From: Armatimonas rosea
GTDB lineage: Bacteria > Armatimonadota > Armatimonadia > Armatimonadales > Armatimonadaceae
Length of the DNA stretch: 64,000 bases
Reading direction: 5' to 3'
Assembly (NCBI RefSeq): GCF_014202505.1
Contig: NZ_JACHGW010000004.1
Coordinates: forward strand, 558,001 to 622,000
Shown here: one piece after another, positions 58,728-64,000 of the stretch
Numbering within the stretch: the first letter of the stretch is position 1
How the letters are laid out: every line of letters starts with the position of its first letter
Notes under the pieces: generated by a model
Database searches by the model: none
What the model saw: the letters and a program-made list of their open reading frames with translations, nothing else
What the model was told of the DNA's origin: nothing
Program-made: the position numbers and the translations under genes

Positions 58728-59746
58728 GGCCGCGCTGGATTGTCTCGGCGCGCTACGACCTGGCGTTCTTTATCGGCTCGTGCGTCCTGACCTTTGCCTT
58801 CTACGGGCTCTACCGGGCGGCACACCACCTTGGGTTCTTCCTACACGGCGATAGCATCCTCATCACCTACTTCTTCTTCACCGCCCTCTTCGACCACCCG
58901 CACATCTTCCAGACCTTCGCCCGCACCCACGCCGACCGCACGGAGTTCCAGAAGCGCAAGGGGCTCTACACCTGGGGGCTGGCAGGCTTTATCGCGGTCG
59001 GGTTTATCGGTGTGGCGCTCAAGCTGGAGGCCTATCTGATTGTCGGGGCGGCGATCTACGGGACCTGGCACATCATCAAGCAGCACTACGGCTTCCTCAA
59101 GATCTACAAAGCCCTCAACGACGACCGCGCACCGCTGGACAACTGGCTCGATGGGCTGACCTACTTCACGGGAATGTTTGCCTGCTTCTTCCAGGACTAC
59201 GGCGATGTCCGCGGCCCCCTGGTGGTCTACGGCAGTGTGAGCGTCCGTGTCCCCAACCTCCCCGGCGACTGGGGCGAGGGGCTCTGGGTGGTCTTCTTGG
59301 TGCTCCTGACGCTCTTTGGGTTCCGCCAGGTGGGCCGTGCGATGCTGGGGCAGCGGGTAAACCTCCCCAAGATCCTGCTGATGCTCTCGGCGCTCGGGAC
59401 ACACTACTTTGTCTTCTTTGTGACCGCCACCCCATTCCTGGTCGCTGAGGCGCTGGAGACAGCCTTCCACGATGTGCAGTACCATGCCTGGATGGCCCAC
59501 TATGAGAAACGCCGCTTCCCCGGGATTCGCCATGTCGCGCTCAAGTGGGGACTGACGGCGCTGGCCTACGGCCTGATTGTCGGGGTGATCGAGATCAAGG
59601 GGCTCCTCGCCCCCGAGAGCTGGGCGATGTGGGCCTTCATTCCCTTCACGATGGTGGTCATCTTCCACTACTTTGTCGATGGGCTGATCTGGCGCATCCG
59701 CGACTACCCCGAGCTGGGCACCCTACTCTTAAAGCCCAATAACTAA
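58724..59746 (+). CDS. Histidine-rich multi-pass membrane protein
   Basis: The 340-aa protein has about eight membrane helices and is not assigned to a named family. Twelve conserved-looking histidines lie at helix edges, in motifs FDHPHIFQTFARTH (57-69), TWHIIKQHYG (115-122) and FHDVQYHAWMAHY (248-260), with a later IFHYFVDGLIWR. This pattern recalls membrane di-iron oxygenases/desaturases or heme-binding proteins, with enough histidines for two metals. Its ATG overlaps the speD stop, so it is translated with the polyamine genes. A role in modifying a polyamine or lipid is an inference from position. Confidence 0.7.
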   Translation: MRPRWIVSARYDLAFFIGSCVLTFAFYGLYRAAHHLGFFLHGDSILITYFFFTALFDHPHIFQTFARTHADRTEFQKRKGLYTWGLAGFIAVGFIGVALKLEAYLIVGAAIYGTWHIIKQHYGFLKIYKALNDDRAPLDNWLDGLTYFTGMFACFFQDYGDVRGPLVVYGSVSVRVPNLPGDWGEGLWVVFLVLLTLFGFRQVGRAMLGQRVNLPKILLMLSALGTHYFVFFVTATPFLVAEALETAFHDVQYHAWMAHYEKRRFPGIRHVALKWGLTALAYGLIVGVIEIKGLLAPESWAMWAFIPFTMVVIFHYFVDGLIWRIRDYPELGTLLLKPNN

Positions 59747-59761
59747 CCGGAGACCTCCCCC

Positions 59762-60550
59762 ATGAGCTATCGTACCGTACAAGACCCCGTGAACTACACG
59801 ACCGGCGTGGTGCGCGCCACGGGCAGCGGCCCCCTAGGCTCCGCCAAGGCCGCTGCGCTCCGCAACCTGGCGCTGGCTATCCGCACGATCCCGGTCACGG
59901 CCACCACCACGGTCAAGAGCTATGCCATGGAGAGTGGTACGGTCGAGACCAAGCTAGCCGCCCTCCTGCAAAACGCCCGCACTGTCGCCGAGACTGTGGG
60001 AAAAGAGGGCATCACAACCATCACGGTCGAGATTCCCCTCTATGGCGCACGCTCGGTCGCCGCGGCCGTGCTTGCCGAGGTGATCCTCGATCCACGCGAC
60101 CTGCATGCCAATGCTCCCATTCCACGCCCTGAAGCCCGTCCCGCACCACGTCCCCTCCCGCACAAGCGACCTCTGCCGCTGACCCCACCGCGTGACCGTG
60201 GCCCGTTTACAGCGCTACTTGTGGACTGCCGTGGCCTCGGGGTTCAGGCAGCGCTGAGCCCCAAGCTCTACGATTCCAGCGGCCACGAGCTCTACGGCCC
60301 CCTGCGCGTGGATATCGACGATGCCATCATAGGGGGAATTGTTGGCTACCCACGCTCGGTTGAGGAGGCGCTCAAAAGCAAGCGTGCAGGGGCTCGGCCA
60401 CTGATCGTGCAGGCCCTGGGTCCCAAAGGCTCCTCCAAGGTCGACATGGTGCTCAGCAACGACGATGCCCTGCGCGTGATCCAAGCGGACCAGCAGGCGG
60501 GCTTTTTGGCACAGTGCCGGGTGCTCCTACTCTGCGATCCGCCGCGCTAG
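59762..60550 (+). CDS. LPP20-like domain protein
   Basis: The 262-aa protein has an N-terminal LPP20-type segment (VVRATGSGPLGSAKAAALRNLALAIRTIPV). The C-terminal half (FTALLVDCRGLGVQAALSPKLYDSSGHELYG, then PLIVQALGPKGSSKVDMVLSNDDA) occurs in many uncharacterised envelope-linked proteins and flagellar assembly-like factors. No signal peptide is visible at this start, although a Pro-rich linker divides the halves. GGAG precedes the ATG by six nt. It follows the membrane gene by 15 nt and closes the cluster. Function is unknown. Confidence 0.7.
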   Translation: MSYRTVQDPVNYTTGVVRATGSGPLGSAKAAALRNLALAIRTIPVTATTTVKSYAMESGTVETKLAALLQNARTVAETVGKEGITTITVEIPLYGARSVAAAVLAEVILDPRDLHANAPIPRPEARPAPRPLPHKRPLPLTPPRDRGPFTALLVDCRGLGVQAALSPKLYDSSGHELYGPLRVDIDDAIIGGIVGYPRSVEEALKSKRAGARPLIVQALGPKGSSKVDMVLSNDDALRVIQADQQAGFLAQCRVLLLCDPPR

Positions 60551-60588
60551 GTGGTAACGAATCGCGCCGTTTTTGCGTCATAGGTGGT

Positions 60589-61626
60589 ATGAAGAAGTTC
60601 CTGCTGCGTCTCAAGATCTTTGGCTGTCTTGGCTCTCTTGCTCTCCTCGCCCTCCTCACCTTTTTCCCGATGCTCCGGGAGTTTGTCTTCACCCGCTCGA
60701 TGCAGGCACAGCCCACCGAGCGCCAGGAGACCACCCGTAAGTTCCTGACCATGGTGCATGTCCTTGCCCCCACCCCGAGCCCCGCTCCCACCCCTGCGCC
60801 CCTTGCGACACCGTCCCCCGCGCCCGCGTCCCCCAGCCCCGCGCCGCTCGACGCGACACCGAGTCCGAGCCCGGAGCCAACGCCTCCAGCCGCTCTTGTC
60901 CCGACTCCCGAGCCAAGCTTGGTCGCCGAGCGGACGCCGGAGGCCGTGCTCATCAAGCGGGGCGACGAGGAAGTGGGGCGCTTTACCACCCTCTACAAGA
61001 CCGACATGCCCGGCGGAAACGGCCCCGCGGCGGTCAGCGGGCCGCACGCCTGGTGGGGCACCAAGGAGCTTCTCTTCCACGGCGATCTGGTGACCAAGAA
61101 GATCGAGGTCTTTCTCCCCTACGCTGGTGCAAAGGGCGAGGTCACGGGGCTCAAGGCCGATGAGGACGGGGTCACCGTGAGCACGAGCAGCGGACAGAGC
61201 CTGCGCATCCTGCCCGAGCGCCATAGCTGGAAAGGCTTTATCCGCGCCGCCCTCGGCCCCGAGACCGAGTCGCCCGCGCCGAAGTACGCGAGCCTGAAAA
61301 AGACCGTGGAGGGCTGGATAGGGACACCCTATGTCTGGGGCGGCGATACCAAGAAGGGAATCGACTGCTCTGGGCTGGTCTGTCAGATCTTCCAGAGCTG
61401 CAAGATCTCCCTCCCTCGAACCTCAAAAGAGCAGGCCACGGCGGGGAAGCCGGTCACGGATGAGCTTCAGTGGGGCGATATTTTATGTTATGATGGCCAT
61501 GTCTCTGTTTATGTGGGAAATGGCCGCTCTGCAGAGGCACTAGGGACAAAAGAAGCGGGTGGGGTCGTGAAATACGCCACCATCTGGCACCGTCCCTGTA
61601 CCGGGGCACGACGACTTCTTCCCTAA
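60589..61626 (+). CDS. NlpC/P60 cell-wall peptidase
   Basis: The 345-aa protein has an N-terminal membrane anchor (IFGCLGSLALLALLTFFPML), a long Pro/Ala/Ser linker (about 60-110) and a middle beta domain. The NlpC/P60 catalytic domain follows. The catalytic Cys260 is in GIDCSGLVCQIF, with the histidine in CYDGHVSVYVG and a polar third residue (ALGT region). The enzyme should cleave peptide links in cell wall peptidoglycan outside the membrane. The ATG at 60589 starts the anchor. It stands alone, 38 nt after the LPP20-like gene. Confidence 0.88.
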   Translation: MKKFLLRLKIFGCLGSLALLALLTFFPMLREFVFTRSMQAQPTERQETTRKFLTMVHVLAPTPSPAPTPAPLATPSPAPASPSPAPLDATPSPSPEPTPPAALVPTPEPSLVAERTPEAVLIKRGDEEVGRFTTLYKTDMPGGNGPAAVSGPHAWWGTKELLFHGDLVTKKIEVFLPYAGAKGEVTGLKADEDGVTVSTSSGQSLRILPERHSWKGFIRAALGPETESPAPKYASLKKTVEGWIGTPYVWGGDTKKGIDCSGLVCQIFQSCKISLPRTSKEQATAGKPVTDELQWGDILCYDGHVSVYVGNGRSAEALGTKEAGGVVKYATIWHRPCTGARRLLP

Positions 61627-61684
61627 AAAGAAAATATATTTTGTGTTCGGCCCGGTTCTTGCCGATTATTTCTGCTGAGACACT

Positions 61685-62845
61685 ATGGAACCGATTCGAG
61701 TCATCATGCTGGGGCCGACCCAGTCCGGCAAAACCCTCTTTCTCTCGGCGATGTGGCAGAAGCTACAGTGGCCGCTCGATCCCGGCTTTCACCTGGAGAC
61801 GGTTACGGCGGATGGGTACCCCGACACGACCTCGCGCAACAAGCTTGATCGTATCTACAACCAGCTGATCTCTCAACAGGACTTCCCCCCGGGCACCTCG
61901 CTGGGGAGCAAGGCCAACTACCGGTTCGCCTGCCATGTCCAGGTGCAGCAGAAGAGCTTCAAGGCCTGCGACTTTGAGTACCTGGACTACGCCGGAGGCC
62001 TCCTCAATAGCGAGAGCATCCAAGACGAGGACTTCGATGCTGCGGTCAACGAGGCCGATATCTTGCTGGGGCTCCTCGATGGGGTCAACCTCCTGCGCGC
62101 GATGAGCGCCGATAGCGATGCCCAGGACTGGATCTCGCAGGAGCTTGCGCCGGTCTTGGTGCGCACGGCAGCGACCCTGCGCAAGGCAAAGAACCGAACC
62201 CTCTCGATCCACTTTGTCATCAGCAAGTGGGATGCGATTGGCCAGCTTGCGCCGCACCTGACCCTGGAGCAGTTCAAGAAGTTCCTCCTCGATATCCCCG
62301 CGGTCCAAGCCCTACTTGGCCTCACCGATGCCAATGCGACCGTGCGCTTGATCCCGGTGAGTGCGCTGGGGACGGGCTTTGCCCAGATGGAGTCGGAGAC
62401 CATCGACGATGGCAACGGCAACCGGCGGCTGATTGTCTACACCCGCAAGCGCCATCTGCCCGAGAGCATGGTCACCCCTATCCCCACCAATGTGGAGATC
62501 CCGATTGCCTGCTGCATCCCCGATGTCCTTACCCAGCGTCTGGCGGCCCTCACTACCGACAAGGCACAGCTCGGGACAAAGCTAGAGCGCCTGGACTCGG
62601 CACAACCGAGCTTTGCGCAGCGGCTCAAGGGCATCCGTGTCCCGGTCCTACGGGAGCTGGGAAACTGGCTAGCGCGGACGGAGGAGCAGCGCAGGACCGA
62701 GCTCGTGACCACGCTACGGGAGCGCCACCGCCAGGTCACCGACACCGAGAGCGCCTTCCAGTACCTGGTCCAGTTCTGTAGCGCCGTCCGCGACTCGTTT
62801 GAGAAAGAAGAACCCCACTCCATCTTAAAACGGGGTAGACTGTAG
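61685..62845 (+). CDS. P-loop GTPase-like protein
   Basis: The 386-aa protein has Walker A GPTQSGKT at residues 10-17. A likely G3/Walker B aspartate lies in EYLDYAGG, and a G4-like SKWD motif (FVISKWDAIG) occurs where GTPases have NKxD. Helical regions near the end (LRERHRQVTDTESAFQYL) have no recognised match. The family resembles predicted GTPases of conflict or membrane-associated systems, including the double-GTPase group, but only one G domain is seen. The next gene starts seven nt after its stop and has no other neighbours, so the two form a cassette. Confidence 0.7.
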   Translation: MEPIRVIMLGPTQSGKTLFLSAMWQKLQWPLDPGFHLETVTADGYPDTTSRNKLDRIYNQLISQQDFPPGTSLGSKANYRFACHVQVQQKSFKACDFEYLDYAGGLLNSESIQDEDFDAAVNEADILLGLLDGVNLLRAMSADSDAQDWISQELAPVLVRTAATLRKAKNRTLSIHFVISKWDAIGQLAPHLTLEQFKKFLLDIPAVQALLGLTDANATVRLIPVSALGTGFAQMESETIDDGNGNRRLIVYTRKRHLPESMVTPIPTNVEIPIACCIPDVLTQRLAALTTDKAQLGTKLERLDSAQPSFAQRLKGIRVPVLRELGNWLARTEEQRRTELVTTLRERHRQVTDTESAFQYLVQFCSAVRDSFEKEEPHSILKRGRL

Positions 62846-62852
62846 GTGATCC

Positions 62853-63518
62853 GTGGCAGTATCTTCCGACCCTAATATTGTCCCTGCCTGGCCCTTTCTC
62901 GTTGCCAACCATGAGCTTGGACGGGTGGACTACCGTACGGTGGTGGCCCCGGACTTTCTCGCGGATCAGGCGGCGAGCCAGGTACTGACCGCCCTCCCGA
63001 TGGACCTCGACGACAGCGGTCCGTTTCTCTGTGAGCTGTCTTATCGCAGTGGAAAGCGCTCGCTCTGCAAGGTCACCGTGCTCTACACCATCCGCACGAT
63101 TCCCAGCGCCGAGTACTTCCCGATCCGTCCTCAGCGTGCGGTCCAGATAATCTCGGGGCTCGTCCTCCCTCAGCCACTGGCGCAGCCCGCCTGCGATCCC
63201 ACGCTCCTGGAGGAGTGCTTTACGCTCTACTCCGATGACTACCGGCAGTTCTGCTGGACCATGCTCCCCCGCGACTACCCGATCGTCCTGTCCTGGCCGC
63301 TGGCGGTCTCGGTCGCGCCGCACAGCCCCCTAACCGTTCTCCCACCGCTCGACACCACCCGCATCCACTCGCGTGCCCTTCCCAGCCGCCCCGCCGCCGT
63401 GATTCCCCAGCAGCGGGCCGAGCGTGCCTTCCCCATCGCCCGCACCGAGGTCCTGGCACGAATCAGCCAAGAGAGCCGCCTACGCCGCCTCTTCCGCCGC
63501 TTTCTCCTACGTCGGTAA
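62853..63518 (+). CDS. Unknown partner of the GTPase (221 aa)
   Basis: The 221-aa protein has no recognised family. It uses a GTG start, seven nt after the GTPase stop. It is mixed alpha/beta, with LVANHELGRVDYRTVVAPDF at the start and a Pro/Arg-rich C-terminal tail (SRLRRLFRRFLLRR). The tail is strongly basic and might bind membrane lipids or nucleic acid. Two-gene GTPase/GAP-like pairs are known in predicted conflict systems, which is one possible reading of this pair. No catalytic motif is visible. Confidence 0.55.
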   Translation: MAVSSDPNIVPAWPFLVANHELGRVDYRTVVAPDFLADQAASQVLTALPMDLDDSGPFLCELSYRSGKRSLCKVTVLYTIRTIPSAEYFPIRPQRAVQIISGLVLPQPLAQPACDPTLLEECFTLYSDDYRQFCWTMLPRDYPIVLSWPLAVSVAPHSPLTVLPPLDTTRIHSRALPSRPAAVIPQQRAERAFPIARTEVLARISQESRLRRLFRRFLLRR

Positions 63519-63535
63519 CGCTCCAAAACGCCCAC

Positions 63536-63555
63536 TGGATTCGGTTTGGCTACGA
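63536..63555 (+). repeat. Copy of the 20-bp element seen at 10693
   Basis: TGGATTCGGTTTGGCTACGA matches 10693-10712 with one change. Here it lies directly before the -10 box of nadB and may have been recruited into its promoter. Confidence 0.45.
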
Positions 63556-63557
63556 GG

Positions 63558-63563
63558 TACAAT
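63558..63563 (+). promoter_or_regulatory. -10 box of nadB (near-leaderless)
   Basis: TACAAT lies nine nt before the ATG at 63573. Confidence 0.45.
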
Positions 63564-63572
63564 ACCCTCACA

Positions 63573-64000
63573 ATGGCTGAACTACAGGGACCAGAGGCGG
63601 CACTGTTTGATTTTGTGGTGATGGGCTCGGGGATTGCCGGGCTGACCTTCGCGCTAAAAGTGGCAGCGGTGGGCACGGTGGCCCTCATCACCAAGAAAGA
63701 CCGCTCCGACTCCAACACCAACTGGGCACAGGGCGGGATCGCGGGCGTCATGGCCCCCGACGACTCCTTCGACCTGCACCTTCAAGACACGCTGATCGCC
63801 GGTGCGGGGCTGTGCCACGAGGATGCCGTCCGGGCGCTGGTCACCGAAGGGCCAGAGCGCATCCGAGAGCTGATCGCGCTGGGGACCCACTTCAATAAAG
63901 AGAGCGACGGCGACTACGCCCTGACCCAAGAGGGTGGGCACTCCCGCCGGCGCATTCTCTACAACAACGACCTCACCGGGAGAGAGATCGAGCGGGCGCT
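63573..64000 (+). CDS. nadB: L-aspartate oxidase (partial, 5' end)
   Basis: The visible 142 residues carry the FAD-binding motif VVMGSGIAGLTFALKVA and the L-aspartate oxidase signature SNTNWAQGGIAGVMAPDDS, with HSRRRILYNNDLTGREIE near the edge of the window. NadB oxidises L-aspartate to iminoaspartate, the first step of de novo NAD synthesis. The rest of the gene lies beyond 64000. The ATG at 63573 is preceded by a TACAAT box nine nt upstream and by a repeat element at 63536-63555. Confidence 0.93.
   Translation, partial: MAELQGPEAALFDFVVMGSGIAGLTFALKVAAVGTVALITKKDRSDSNTNWAQGGIAGVMAPDDSFDLHLQDTLIAGAGLCHEDAVRALVTEGPERIRELIALGTHFNKESDGDYALTQEGGHSRRRILYNNDLTGREIERA

Noticed and set aside
1-64000. 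CRISPR arrays, tRNA or rRNA genes, transposases
   Set aside because: No regular repeat-spacer pattern, no cloverleaf or rRNA-like sequence, and no transposase or integrase frame was found on reading both strands.

Overview
The window is a gene-dense bacterial chromosome segment of high GC content, with no rRNA, tRNA, CRISPR array, phage or insertion sequence recognised. Three DUF1559-type pseudopilins, three PEP-CTERM-like secreted proteins, a DUF1501/DUF1553 gene pair, a short PilA-like pilin and many carbohydrate-active enzymes point to the Armatimonadota or a nearby phylum of free-living heterotrophs. This placement is inferred from gene content only.

Layout. Positions 1-10.6 kb hold the end of a TPR regulator, small unknown genes, a large lipoprotein, a GH42 beta-galactosidase, a PEP-CTERM protein, an ECF sigma/anti-sigma pair and a PhyH-type dioxygenase. 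Positions 10.8-17.3 kb hold the divergent DUF1501 and DUF1549/DUF1553 genes, then rpsU, pgpH and ybeY. Positions 17.3-26.2 kb hold pseudopilins, an amidohydrolase, a CPBP protease-like protein, selD with a 306-aa companion, a pilin and a PEP-CTERM gene. Positions 26.5-31.4 kb hold an ABC permease with a large repeat-bearing insert, a GH29 fucosidase and an attenuated DAHP synthase gene. Positions 31.5-39.6 kb hold a cyclase-PASTA protein and a TetR / adaptor / RND-TolC fusion efflux locus. Positions 39.6-52.1 kb hold a cupin, serS, Uma2, a HAD hydrolase, a Gfo/Idh/MocA oxidoreductase, a TPR-GGDEF protein, a clan-A glycosidase, a PEP-CTERM-like protein and a cyclase/ATPase/TPR regulator. Positions 52.1-64 kb hold two tandem S41 proteases, a seven-gene run around membrane-linked polyamine synthesis (DUF4178, small membrane protein, DUF350, membrane SpeE, SpeD, His-rich membrane protein, LPP20-like), an NlpC/P60 enzyme, a P-loop GTPase with a partner gene, and the start of nadB.

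Main discoveries. (1) selD starts upstream of the position a standard gene caller would choose and reads through an in-frame TGA at the catalytic position. It encodes a selenocysteine-containing selenophosphate synthetase, with a SECIS-like hairpin just after the TGA. (2) The DAHP synthase gene follows a 24-codon leader peptide with eight aromatic residues in a nine-residue stretch and a strong terminator, which is a classical attenuator layout. (3) A TANNNT-type -10 box lies 6-7 nt before the start codon of more than a dozen genes, so leaderless transcription looks common here. (4) Unusual architectures include the permease insert, an RND-TolC fusion, an S41 paralogue that has lost its catalytic lysine, and a family of short GC-rich palindromes found both between and inside genes.
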